A stretch of 39,415 bases of DNA from Desulfobacteraceae bacterium (GCA_013003715.1 JABDIN010000025.1:1-39415), one strand, 5' to 3'. Counted from the first letter of the stretch, positions 28,169 through 36,430 are shown. Translations and numbers: made by a program. Notes: generated from the sequence alone by a model not told the origin.

Positions 28169-28388
28169 TTTACGTGCACTTCCCAGAAGTTAACATACAG
28201 GTTGAATTCGTCCTTTACCGCCATCCCGATACCCGGGGAATGTTCCCGGCGGTGTTATGTTGAAATGATGAGAAGAAACGGTCACATCCAATTTGAAGCC
28301 AGGTGAACGTGGTACAGAGTAGTTGTCCTGAAATCGCCGCTCATCGGAATCGGATGCTCCCGTTTATCTCATCAAGATTAAAATTCAT

Positions 28389-28408
28389 CGGGCAATGTGT
28401 TATGCCCG
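28389..28408 (-). terminator. Possible weak terminator or hairpin after the reductive-dehalogenase-like gene
   Basis: CGGGCA (28389-28394) and TGCCCG (28403-28408) form a 6-bp stem with an 8-nt loop, 12 bp past the stop at 28420. On the minus strand it is followed by ATGAATTTTAAT, a poor T tract, so at best this is partial termination. The rest of the 251-bp gap (28169-28388) has another imperfect hairpin near 28233-28249 but no gene. Confidence 0.3.
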
Positions 28409-28419
28409 TTCCGGAAAAA

Positions 28420-29556
28420 CTATGCTTCCCAATACTCTTTCCGGTGCATGGGCTTTCCATATCCAAGCACGTCATCCAACCGCACCACCATCCGATTGAA
28501 CACCGGTTGATGTTTAATGAGCGCTCGTACGCCGTCATGGAGCAGGCCGGACGGTTTGTTAAACGGACATACATTGATACAATTGGTGCAATCCATACGG
28601 TTTTTTGCCCAGAACCGGTAACACTTTTCAGCGTCCACATACCATTTCCGGGGCCCGGAATGATTGGAGATATTCCAGCCCGAAGTGGTGGGCTCGCTCG
28701 AACTGACAGCATTTGAAGGGCAATGCCTGGCACATTTCATACACACCCTGCAGAATTCGGTAACGCCGAAGGGCCGGTACTCGTCATGTGCCAACGGCAT
28801 ATTCGTGAACACCTTGCAGATCCTCACCCTGGGCCCGTATTTTTCCGTCACCAGCAACCCCAGCCGCCCCACTTCGCCCAGACCGGCGGCGGCGGCCAGC
28901 GGCACGGATAAGGCCGTGTCGTTGCCGGAGGGCACCGCCTCGTATCCCAATCCCCGGATAAAGGTGGCGACCATATTGGCGGTGGATGCCATTTTTGAGT
29001 AGCCGAATCCGGTGGCGGCGCCGGCGACGGCGTTGGGAGAGTGCCGCATGGCCGTGTAGTCCATGGCAATGGCCAGGACAACGGCGTTCACATGATCTTC
29101 GGGCAGATCAAGGGGATAATGCGCCTGACTGATAATATTGTATTCGTGGGAGTAAACCAGGTTGGGGTGCGCATAGCAGATACCCACAAGGTCCGCACCC
29201 AGAAATCGAGCGGCCTGTTTGACACAACTTGCATTTTCGACCGGTGTTCCGGTTACCGGCCGGCCGGCATCGATGAAGGGTTGCGTTTTATCGGATACAT
29301 GGGACCATGAATACAAGCCGGAGTTGCTCATTGAATTCCCCCTGCCGTATTCAAATTCTATATTCCAGGCGGCATTGCGAAGGGCAAAATCCCGCTGGCG
29401 CAACCCCGGCGACTCCTCGAATACAATGGCGTCCCGGGAAGACCGGGCCCAGCCGGCAATGGCCTCATCCCACCGCGCCCGTTTGAACATTTCGAATTTT
29501 TGGTCGAATCGACCATCAGGTACCTGAAACGGGAATTTTGTATCGTCGGATTTCAT
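28420..29556 (-). CDS. Reductive dehalogenase-like corrinoid/iron-sulfur protein, no export signal
   Basis: A 378-residue protein with the RdhA C-terminal half: AGAATGFGYSKMA (179-190), FIRGLGYEAVPSGND (about 199-213), GLGEVGRLGLLVTEKYGPRV (225-244), then two Fe-S motifs. The first is Cys269, Cys272, Cys275, Cys279 (CRVCMKCARHCP); the second is Cys323, Cys326, Cys330 with Cys312 (CTNCINVCPFNKP). RdhA enzymes bind a corrinoid and two [4Fe-4S] clusters; QueG is a distant relative. There is no twin-arginine signal and no small hydrophobic anchor gene (rdhB) nearby, so it should be cytoplasmic. It lies 54 bp after the amidohydrolase gene within the BMC cluster. A role in reduction of a ring or activated bond rather than organohalide respiration is inferred. 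Confidence 0.88.
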   Translation of the reverse strand: MKSDDTKFPFQVPDGRFDQKFEMFKRARWDEAIAGWARSSRDAIVFEESPGLRQRDFALRNAAWNIEFEYGRGNSMSNSGLYSWSHVSDKTQPFIDAGRPVTGTPVENASCVKQAARFLGADLVGICYAHPNLVYSHEYNIISQAHYPLDLPEDHVNAVVLAIAMDYTAMRHSPNAVAGAATGFGYSKMASTANMVATFIRGLGYEAVPSGNDTALSVPLAAAAGLGEVGRLGLLVTEKYGPRVRICKVFTNMPLAHDEYRPFGVTEFCRVCMKCARHCPSNAVSSSEPTTSGWNISNHSGPRKWYVDAEKCYRFWAKNRMDCTNCINVCPFNKPSGLLHDGVRALIKHQPVFNRMVVRLDDVLGYGKPMHRKEYWEA

Positions 29557-29610
29557 GGATGGTAATATGTATAGCTCGAATTAAGGTTGGACCTTCGACA
29601 AACATCATCA

Positions 29611-31146
29611 CTACCGTTTCAAATACACACCGCCTGCGCTTTTATCCGGGGAGTCGAGGTCTTGTTTCCGTGATATGATCCTGCCTGACTTGACAATGCC
29701 TACCGGCCAACCGGCAAGGGTTTTTCCCTGATGCAAACAATAGTCGGAACGGGATCCGGCGATTTCAGGTGACGCTTTTTTTTCGACGAACGGATCTATA
29801 ATTACCAGGTCCGCATCGGCTCCCGGCAGCAGAGAGCCCTTTTTCGGGTAGAGACCGAATATCCGGGCCGGTACAGCCGAAATTTTTTCGAAGAGCTTTT
29901 CCAACGGGAAACATTCCATACGGGCCTTGTTCAACAGCGACGGCAGGTGGGTGCCCACGGCCGGATATCCGGGCGGAAAGTCCCACAGGCCCGGACCTTG
30001 TTTTTTTTCGTCGACGGTCATGGGGGTATGGTCCGTGCCGATGGTATCGATTATATTCTCTTCCAAACCCTTCCACAGTTCAGCCTGGTCCTCCGGATAT
30101 CGAATGGGGGGTATCATCTTATTCAGATAATTCAAATCATCGGCCAAGCTGAGGGTCAGATAGGGCGAGGTGGATTCGAAAAAGAGGTTGCCGCTCCCGG
30201 GTTTCAGGCGTCGTGCGACATCCACGGATTCCTTTGCCGAGAGATGTACGAAATACACCTGCACGCCGCTTTGCCCGGCCAAAAACGCCGCCCGCTGAAT
30301 GGCTTCGGCCTCGCCGAATCCCGGATGGCTTTTTTCCCAGGACGCCAGGGATGTGATGTGGGGATCGGCTTTTTTCTGATGGGCCGTGGCGCGGCTCACC
30401 GCCCGATGGTTTTCTGCGTGGACGTTCAGCACCGGCCGGCCGGGCAAGGCCGCCACGGCCGCCATCAGATCGAGTAAAAAGTCGTCTTCCACATCCGGAA
30501 TCAGTCCCGGAATCCCGCACATCCATGTTTTGAATGAATTGATGCCGTACCGGGAGTGATAAACCGGTATCTCCTGGAGCTGGGTCTGGTTCATGATGGC
30601 CAGGTGCACAAAAATATCACAATTGGATTTGGCATTGATGGCGGCGATATAATCGTCCAGGAGGGGGAGGTAGGAACCTTCCGCGTTCAGATAGAGACCG
30701 AGTGTGGTGACACCGTTTAAAAGCGCCGACCGTGTTTCAGTGACCAGTTCCACATTGAAATCACTGAAAATACCGAGATGCACATGGGGATCGACCACTC
30801 CGGGTGCCACATATTTCCCGTTGATCTCCACCACCCGTGCATTGTCGGTGGAGACGGATTCTCCGATGGCGAAAATCTTCCCGTTTTCGATGCGGATATC
30901 CATGGTGTGGACACCCTGAAAAGGGATGATGCATTCCCCCCCCCTGAGCACCAGGGGCTGGTCAATTGAGAATTGCGGAGATAATTCCGGGGATGGTTCC
31001 GAAAACGGCGTAAAAACCGACGCTGCCGGGGATTCAACCGCCTGTGCCGGCACGGCACCATGCATCTCCGCCGCCCACGGCGGCGTGAATACGGTGGACC
31101 GCGTTGTCATGAAATCCGGTAAAAAAGGAGTTTTTCTATGCCCCAT
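29611..31146 (-). CDS. Hydantoinase/dihydropyrimidinase-like cyclic amidohydrolase with N-terminal extension
   Basis: A 511-residue metal-dependent hydrolase of the dihydroorotase/allantoinase/hydantoinase group, expected to open a cyclic amide. Metal ligands (numbered from the ATG at 31146): His121 and His123 (DPHVH), Lys206 (SFKTWM, probably carboxylated), His243 (NVHAENH), His301 (VHLSAKES) and Asp372 (GTDH). The catalytic fold begins only near residue 65 (LVLRGGECIIP); the preceding segment is proline/alanine-rich and contains a short repeat, SVFTP-like at about 17-23 and again at 43-48. Adjacent to BMC shell genes, this tail could target the enzyme to the shell. GAGAGCGG precedes the ATG; a GTG one codon upstream is also possible. 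Substrate unknown. Confidence 0.9.
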   Translation of the reverse strand: MGHRKTPFLPDFMTTRSTVFTPPWAAEMHGAVPAQAVESPAASVFTPFSEPSPELSPQFSIDQPLVLRGGECIIPFQGVHTMDIRIENGKIFAIGESVSTDNARVVEINGKYVAPGVVDPHVHLGIFSDFNVELVTETRSALLNGVTTLGLYLNAEGSYLPLLDDYIAAINAKSNCDIFVHLAIMNQTQLQEIPVYHSRYGINSFKTWMCGIPGLIPDVEDDFLLDLMAAVAALPGRPVLNVHAENHRAVSRATAHQKKADPHITSLASWEKSHPGFGEAEAIQRAAFLAGQSGVQVYFVHLSAKESVDVARRLKPGSGNLFFESTSPYLTLSLADDLNYLNKMIPPIRYPEDQAELWKGLEENIIDTIGTDHTPMTVDEKKQGPGLWDFPPGYPAVGTHLPSLLNKARMECFPLEKLFEKISAVPARIFGLYPKKGSLLPGADADLVIIDPFVEKKASPEIAGSRSDYCLHQGKTLAGWPVGIVKSGRIISRKQDLDSPDKSAGGVYLKR

Positions 31147-31164
31147 CACATCCGCTCTCGATCA

Positions 31165-31782
31165 TTAGTGGATTGCGGCCTCTGCGGCTTCCGCCGCGGA
31201 CTTGATGTCTGATTCCGAACCGGCCATGAACAATCTGCCGAACCGGCCGAACGGATTGAAGTGAATCAACTGGACATTGCTGGCTTTCTCCGCCTCATTG
31301 GCGGCCAATACGATATAGGCCGCCGGTTCCACCTCAAACACCAGCATGGATTGACCGGGCAGCAACAAACTGCCTTTCCGGGTTTTGTTGATTTGCTGGG
31401 CCTGGTATGGATTGACCTTCGTAATTATCTTCGAAGACACCACCGTGGGTTTCAGCCGCTCGGTAATACTCAGTCCGCACATGTCCAGAATGGTTTCCCC
31501 GGCATTTTTGACGGATTCCACCGACGTCGAGTGAATTTCCAGTACGCCGAATTCCCTTTCGACCATTTGCAGCCCGGGTTTGGCTTCACTGGCCTTCAAT
31601 GCGGCATCGAGCAGGTTGTAGACTTCGCTGCCCGGGGCCAACTCCAGCCACAGCTCGGCCATCTGGGCCAACGGCACATCACCATCGAGTTCCGAACCGA
31701 GAAAAGCGGCGAACTGAGGCTGCATGCTGTTGATGAACGCATAGGTTCTCAATTGGAAATTTTCCATGTGTGTACCCATCAT
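31165..31782 (-). CDS. Tandem-BMC-domain shell protein (BMC-T, permuted type)
   Basis: A 205-residue protein predicted to form the trimeric pseudohexameric tiles of a bacterial microcompartment. Two BMC units are visible: one about 42-102 (LWLELAPGSEVYNLLDAALKA, then FGVLEIHS), and one about 145-204 (MLVFEVEPAAYIVLAANEAEKA, then GRLFMAGSESDIKSAAEAA), written here in part. Each is preceded by a 30-35-residue segment with similar character (around QPQFAAFLG and around NPYQAQQINK). That suggests circularly permuted domains like those of EutL or PduB, but I do not see close similarity to those two. Starts at 31782, 31779 or 31767 are all possible. It is encoded 15-20 bp from its neighbours. Confidence 0.88.
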   Translation of the reverse strand: MMGTHMENFQLRTYAFINSMQPQFAAFLGSELDGDVPLAQMAELWLELAPGSEVYNLLDAALKASEAKPGLQMVEREFGVLEIHSTSVESVKNAGETILDMCGLSITERLKPTVVSSKIITKVNPYQAQQINKTRKGSLLLPGQSMLVFEVEPAAYIVLAANEAEKASNVQLIHFNPFGRFGRLFMAGSESDIKSAAEAAEAAIH

Positions 31783-31802
31783 ATTTTCCGGTTAATCGTT
31801 TT

Positions 31803-32084
31803 TTATTTCTTGCCTTTGGCCACCGGCAACAGCGCCATGGTTTCCTCACTGGGTCTGGGTATGACATGCACGGATACGACTTCGCCGATCTTGTTGACCG
31901 ACGCTGCACCGGCATCAACGGCGGCTTTGACGGCACCGACATCACCCTCGACAAAAACCGATACCAACCCGGCACCGACTTCGCGGGTTCCAAGAACATC
32001 CACGTTTGCGGATTTTACCATGGCATCAATCGCTTCGATGGCCGCAACCAGACCTTTGGTTTCAATCATTCCTAACGCTTTCAT
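31803..32084 (-). CDS. BMC-H hexameric microcompartment shell protein
   Basis: A 93-residue single-BMC-domain protein of the PduA/EutM/CsoS1 group, the bulk facet tile. The start [20 protein letters not shown] and the motif [15 protein letters not shown] are canonical. The pore loop is EVGAG (about 35-39) where many homologues have KIGSG, so the pore keeps its glycines but has an acidic residue before it. The ATG directly follows the stop of the pentamer gene and has GGAGG 7 bases upstream. It is the only BMC-H gene in the window, so the shell would be very simple unless others are encoded elsewhere. Confidence 0.97.
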   Translation of the reverse strand: MKALGMIETKGLVAAIEAIDAMVKSANVDVLGTREVGAGLVSVFVEGDVGAVKAAVDAGAASVNKIGEVVSVHVIPRPSEETMALLPVAKGKK

Positions 32085-32384
32085 TTATGCCTCCTTCAAT
32101 TGATTATGAATTTCCTTCTTGTTAATGGACACACTATCCAGAATCGCAATCACCGCTGCATCCACCGGTGCCTGGGGATCAGACAACACGTGGCATGCAG
32201 GAACACCTGTGGTGACGGCCACCACTTCCGACAATCCGGCACCGATGGTATCGACAGCCAGGAAGGCTTCACCCGTTGCATTGCCGGTATCATCAATGTC
32301 TTTCAGTACGAGGAGCTTGTGATTCGCCAACCCCTTTGCCTTGATCGAGGAAGTGGCAAAACCGACAACCCTGCAAAGTTTCAT
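32085..32384 (-). CDS. BMC-P pentameric vertex protein (EutN/CcmL family)
   Basis: A 99-residue pentamer-forming protein that caps microcompartment vertices. Seen: the N-terminal MKLCRVVGFATSSIK with KLLVLKDID, the hallmark VDTIGAGLSEVVAVTTG, and PVDAAVIAILDSVSI at the C-terminal strand. It is preceded by GAGGGAGG at good spacing and abuts the BMC-H gene with no gap. A single vertex protein, together with one hexamer and one tandem trimer, is the minimum set for a closed shell. Confidence 0.97.
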   Translation of the reverse strand: MKLCRVVGFATSSIKAKGLANHKLLVLKDIDDTGNATGEAFLAVDTIGAGLSEVVAVTTGVPACHVLSDPQAPVDAAVIAILDSVSINKKEIHNQLKEA

Positions 32385-32407
32385 AAAATCCTCCCTCTGG
32401 TTTTTCG

Positions 32408-33787
32408 TTATAATTTTTTGAGAATGTCCACAAAGGCATCCAGCACGATGTCAATATCGTTGGTGGTGGTGAAAAAGTGTGGTGCTATTCTCACCACATC
32501 CGCCCGTGCCGAACCGATAATGTTCCGTTTGCGCAGTTCCGCTTCGACCTGATGTGAATTACCCGGCACGCGGATGGCGGTGCTGGGTGCTTTGATGCGG
32601 ATATCCGTCGGACTCACAACGTCCAGGCCCCTGGCCAATGCGCCGTCGATACAATGCTGGGAAAGGACATTGGTCCACTGGTGAATATTGTCCACGCCCA
32701 CTTCGTTGATTACTTTCATGCCCGCCCGCGAGATGTAAGCTGTGGGAATCGGCGGCGTTCCCGTATCGAAACGTCTGGCACCATCGGCATAATCCACATT
32801 GTGAATATCGAAAGCAAAAGGATCCTTGCGGCCGAACCAGCCGGTGTAGGCCGGCTCCAGGTATTCGGCGATCTCTTTTTTGACATATAAAAAGGCGATG
32901 CCGGGCACACCCATCAGATACTTGAGATTGCCGCTGGCCAGAAGATCCACGTCCAATGCTTTGACATCCAGGGGATGCGTTCCCAGGCCCTGGTAGGCAT
33001 CCACATATACCAGGGATCCCTTGTCATGGATTTTGGGAATGATGGTACTCAGTTTCTGGCGGAATCCGTTGTAGTAGTAGACATCGCAAATGGAGGTGAG
33101 CATTGTGTCTTCATCCACGTACCTGTCATACTCCGCCGGATCGATCATATTGTTGGTGACGGGGATGAATCCCGTCTTCAATCCGTATTTTTCATGGGCT
33201 TTCCACACATGCCCCACCGTTGGGAACTCCGCTTCCGTGTAAACCACTTTCTGCCGGGCGGTATGGCGCGGCAGGGCGCTGGCAATGGCCGCCGTCATTC
33301 CGGAAACAGAGGTCCCCATGGCGATTTCCGACGGATCCGCATTGATGATTTTCGCGAACTCCGCTTTGGTTAACTCAACCTCCTCCACCCACCGCTCCCA
33401 ATCCATACCCATTTCATTCCAACTGATCATGTATTCCTCAAACGCATCCCGGGTGTATGTGGATTGGGGCGACTGGGAGCAATTGGCCACATGGATATAT
33501 TTTGACAGCAGGGGGAACTGCTTCCGCCAATACCCCATGTCGTACGGGGGTGAGACATCGGCACTCGAGGCGCGGGCGGATTTTTGGAATACAGCCGTGG
33601 CGTCAAAGCCCACCCCTGAAGGGCCTGCGGTGGACGATCCGCTGCCCATGGACAATGTGATGCCGTGTTTCTCGGCGCGCTCTTTGGCCACACTGGTAAC
33701 GATATCCCGGGGGGAGATATGAAATTCGGTTTTTCCTGAACGAAAGGCCAGATCCATATCTTCGCCGGTGATGATTGTCCGCTTCAT
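32408..33787 (-). CDS. Class V aminotransferase with BMC-associated-type N-terminal domain
   Basis: A 459-residue PLP enzyme. The catalytic part (about 82-459) shows the class V patterns YVDAYQGLGTHPLDV (Asp263, Gln266) and SGNLKYLMGVPGIAFLYV with Lys289 as the PLP lysine; the family includes isopenicillin-N epimerase-like and cysteine desulfurase-like proteins. It is unlikely to be a desulfurase, because no catalytic cysteine loop was recognised. Residues 2-47 form a separate small domain (ITGEDMDLAFRSGKTEF, then RDIVTSVAKERAEKHGITL), followed by a glycine/serine/alanine linker (48-80). That domain resembles N-terminal segments of ethanolamine/propanediol-utilisation proteins such as EutT and PduO. 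It probably removes the amino group from the ring-opened substrate or a product, inside or at the shell. GGAGG precedes the ATG. Confidence 0.88.
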   Translation of the reverse strand: MKRTIITGEDMDLAFRSGKTEFHISPRDIVTSVAKERAEKHGITLSMGSGSSTAGPSGVGFDATAVFQKSARASSADVSPPYDMGYWRKQFPLLSKYIHVANCSQSPQSTYTRDAFEEYMISWNEMGMDWERWVEEVELTKAEFAKIINADPSEIAMGTSVSGMTAAIASALPRHTARQKVVYTEAEFPTVGHVWKAHEKYGLKTGFIPVTNNMIDPAEYDRYVDEDTMLTSICDVYYYNGFRQKLSTIIPKIHDKGSLVYVDAYQGLGTHPLDVKALDVDLLASGNLKYLMGVPGIAFLYVKKEIAEYLEPAYTGWFGRKDPFAFDIHNVDYADGARRFDTGTPPIPTAYISRAGMKVINEVGVDNIHQWTNVLSQHCIDGALARGLDVVSPTDIRIKAPSTAIRVPGNSHQVEAELRKRNIIGSARADVVRIAPHFFTTTNDIDIVLDAFVDILKKL

Positions 33788-33788
33788 T

Positions 33789-35135
33789 CTATCCTCCAGT
33801 TGTGATTTCTTGATGAAGGGTAAACTTATTCAGTTGGGCTATATTCCGGTCGGCCTTTTTTTGAATATAGTCGACTTGCTCCTGATCCAGATGCCGGTAT
33901 TTTCCGATGAGTTTGAGATATTCATCCACGGGAATGTGATGTTCCGGTGAATAGGTGAATTCAATATCTCCCTTGGCATGTTCGTATTCCCAAAGCGGCA
34001 CCAGGTTCGCCTGCACTGCCGTGCGGGCCGCCTCTATGAGCAGCTTCGGCGGAAATCGCCACCCCGTGGGGCACGGAGAAAAGATATGGATATACGCCAT
34101 GCCGTGTTTGGCGGCTTTCACAGCTTTGTCCAGTTTTGCGTAATAGTCATCCATGTATGCGGTGGAGGCGGTGGCCACGTACTCGCAACCGTGCATCACC
34201 ATGATCAACGGCATGGGTTTGGCATCCCGGGTTTTTCCCTTGAGCGCTTTTCCGACCGGTGTGGTGGACGTCCAGGAGCCATAGGGCGTGGTGCCGGAAC
34301 GCTGGACACCGGTATTCATGTACCCCTCGTTGTCTATGCAGAGATAAATCATCTGCTCACCACGTTCCGCAGCGCCGGACAGGGACTGGAATCCCACATC
34401 CGCCGTCCCGCCGTCCCCGCCGAAGGCCAGCATGGTCACATCCCGGCCTATCCGGTTATAGTAACGCCTGGCACCGGCAAGCATGGACGCTGTATTGGTG
34501 AGCAGGGGATGAAACACAGGTGTTTTCAAGGAGGTGATGCCGTTTACACCCACCGCGCCCACACCAGCCACGCAACCGGGTGGGGTGGCCACCACGGTAT
34601 CGGGACCGATGCGCCGCAAGGTGTGACGTACCACGAGTTCGGAGTTGCAGCCGAGGCAGGAGGAGAGGCCGGGGACGACCAGGTCCTCGAGATCTCCCCA
34701 TTGGTTGAAGAGCTGCGCCCCTTTTTTAAACTCAAGCGCCTCCCGTGGACAGGCTTTCACGCAGGCCGGATCCTGATTGCACATGTCGCATTTCACCACC
34801 CGGCCGGTTTCGGGGTTGCAGACGATACCGGCATAACCGCAGGCAAGGGTGCAGAGATGGCAGTCCACACAGCGGTTTTCATCCCAGAAAACGACACCTG
34901 AGTACGCATCCTTGACGAGTGCGCCGGCCGGACAGGCTGAGACGCAATCCGGCTCCCCGCATTGGCGGCATAGCGCCAGACCGGCCCACTTGGCCTTGTC
35001 ATCCCATGCGACGTGAATCCGCGAATGAGCGGGATTGTCCGTTTGCGAATGCACCCTGGCGCATTCCGTGACACATTTACCGCAACCATCACATTTGTCG
35101 GCGTGAAAGGCGATGGTATTATAACCGATTCCCAT
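33789..35135 (-). CDS. 2-oxoacid:CoA oxidoreductase beta subunit with N-terminal ferredoxin (PadI-like)
   Basis: A 448-residue thiamine diphosphate subunit. Residues 1-135 hold sixteen cysteines in four cluster motifs (first cysteines 15, 56, 89, 116). The catalytic part follows: CLGCNSE (Cys160, Cys163), Cys188 in PPGC, and the thiamine/magnesium motif GDGGTADVG (240-248) with NEGYMNTG (269-276). The reaction is oxidative decarboxylation of a 2-oxoacid to an acyl-CoA. The ferredoxin+beta fusion and the gene order gamma, delta, alpha, flavoprotein, beta match phenylglyoxylate dehydrogenase PadEFGHI of Azoarcus/Aromatoleum. The gene ends one base before the aminotransferase gene. Confidence 0.9.
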   Translation of the reverse strand: MGIGYNTIAFHADKCDGCGKCVTECARVHSQTDNPAHSRIHVAWDDKAKWAGLALCRQCGEPDCVSACPAGALVKDAYSGVVFWDENRCVDCHLCTLACGYAGIVCNPETGRVVKCDMCNQDPACVKACPREALEFKKGAQLFNQWGDLEDLVVPGLSSCLGCNSELVVRHTLRRIGPDTVVATPPGCVAGVGAVGVNGITSLKTPVFHPLLTNTASMLAGARRYYNRIGRDVTMLAFGGDGGTADVGFQSLSGAAERGEQMIYLCIDNEGYMNTGVQRSGTTPYGSWTSTTPVGKALKGKTRDAKPMPLIMVMHGCEYVATASTAYMDDYYAKLDKAVKAAKHGMAYIHIFSPCPTGWRFPPKLLIEAARTAVQANLVPLWEYEHAKGDIEFTYSPEHHIPVDEYLKLIGKYRHLDQEQVDYIQKKADRNIAQLNKFTLHQEITTGG

Positions 35136-35145
35136 GGAAATTCCC

Positions 35146-36405
35146 CTATCTCCAGATCTCAGACATCAGCAGTCGTCCGGTACTCACCGGGTCGGCCAGA
35201 AAATTGCTCATATCCGGTGTAAGATCCACGCGCCGCCTTACCAGCTGGTACATGACACCGGGATCAAGCCGGGTGTTGATGGCCGAAGCCCCCACCAGTC
35301 GATTATCCTGAAAAATGAATTTTTGAAACTGATTGTCGGCCGGGCGGCAATGGACATCGGTGTCCGCATCGGAGATCCCTTCGGTGGCCGAACTGAACCC
35401 GATGGAAAATGCGCGATGGCCGAAAAAATTGTAGGTGTTCAGAGAAAGCCCGCCGATATAGTGTTTGAGATATTTATCGTCCACCATATCCATTCCGGCC
35501 ATCCTTCCCTGCTCCATGGCACTGGGCAAGGTCGCATCGATCTGCGTTTTTTCATCAAAAAAACCGCGGGCCTGGGCGACATCGCCGGCCGCCCACACGT
35601 CTTTTACACTGGCGCGCATGGTTTCATCCACAACGACACCGTTTTCCGTCCGGATACCTGAACCGTCGAGATAGCCGATGCAGGGGGAGATACCTGTTGC
35701 CGCCACCAGCAGATCAGCCGTCACAGGCGGTTTTCCGTCCAGCACCACCATGCATTTTCCCGCATTGTCTTCTATCCGGTTGATCAGCGCGTCGCCGATG
35801 ACCGTGATGCCTTTAGCGGCGAGTATCTGCCGGATAATGTCACCGGCCTGATCGTCAAAGTACCCGCGCAGCAGCCGGGAACGTACGATTACCGTCACCT
35901 TGACACCGGCGGTGGCCAGGTTTTCAGCGGCGTGGATGGCAATCAATCCGGCCCCGAGAACGATGGCGGAGGTGGTACCGGCCATGGCGTCTTTCAACCG
36001 GAGGGCATCATCCACGGTGCGCAGCGTATGATATGGAATGGATTCAATGCCTGGAAAAGGCGGCGTTGCCGGTAACGAGCCGGTGGCCAGCAGGAGTTTT
36101 TCGTAAGCCAGCCGATCTCCGGATGCCAGGGTCACCGTCCTGTCCGATGGATTCACACCGCTTACGGTTGCCGCCTGCCTGAAATCGATTTTCAGGCGGG
36201 CCATCTCGTCTTCATCCTTGAGAAAAACAGCCAGCGGGCGGGTCCGGCCGGAGATCACATAGGGCAGGATCGTTGGGGAATAGGGCATGAGATCTTCACG
36301 GGTCAGCATGGTGATCGACCCTTTGTCATCGCGAACGCGGATGGCCTCCGCAGCGGACATGCCGGCATGGCTGCACCCGACGATGAGATATTTACAACTG
36401 GTCAT
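35146..36405 (-). CDS. FAD/NAD(P)H-dependent oxidoreductase subunit (PadH/epsilon-like)
   Basis: A 419-residue two-dinucleotide-binding-domain flavoprotein. Seen: an N-terminal FAD fold (YLIVGCSHAGMSAAEAIR), the central ATGSLPATPPFPG region, a second nucleotide-binding motif (IVLGAGLIAIHAAENLA) for NAD, and the FAD-contacting GDVAQA near 275. It transfers electrons from the ferredoxin domains of the oxoacid oxidoreductase to NAD, as the epsilon subunit of phenylglyoxylate dehydrogenase does; relatives include rubredoxin reductases and nitrite reductase flavoproteins. The ATG at 36405 has AAGGAG five bases upstream; the GTG at 36411 would overlap that site, so I rejected it. Confidence 0.88.
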   Translation of the reverse strand: MTSCKYLIVGCSHAGMSAAEAIRVRDDKGSITMLTREDLMPYSPTILPYVISGRTRPLAVFLKDEDEMARLKIDFRQAATVSGVNPSDRTVTLASGDRLAYEKLLLATGSLPATPPFPGIESIPYHTLRTVDDALRLKDAMAGTTSAIVLGAGLIAIHAAENLATAGVKVTVIVRSRLLRGYFDDQAGDIIRQILAAKGITVIGDALINRIEDNAGKCMVVLDGKPPVTADLLVAATGISPCIGYLDGSGIRTENGVVVDETMRASVKDVWAAGDVAQARGFFDEKTQIDATLPSAMEQGRMAGMDMVDDKYLKHYIGGLSLNTYNFFGHRAFSIGFSSATEGISDADTDVHCRPADNQFQKFIFQDNRLVGASAINTRLDPGVMYQLVRRRVDLTPDMSNFLADPVSTGRLLMSEIWR

Positions 36406-36430
36406 TCCCACTCCTTGTTATTCGGAAATT

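Noticed and set aside
28233-28249. Imperfect CCGG-rich hairpin in the gap before the FAD subunit gene
   Set aside because: A bulged stem without a T run; not enough to call a terminator.
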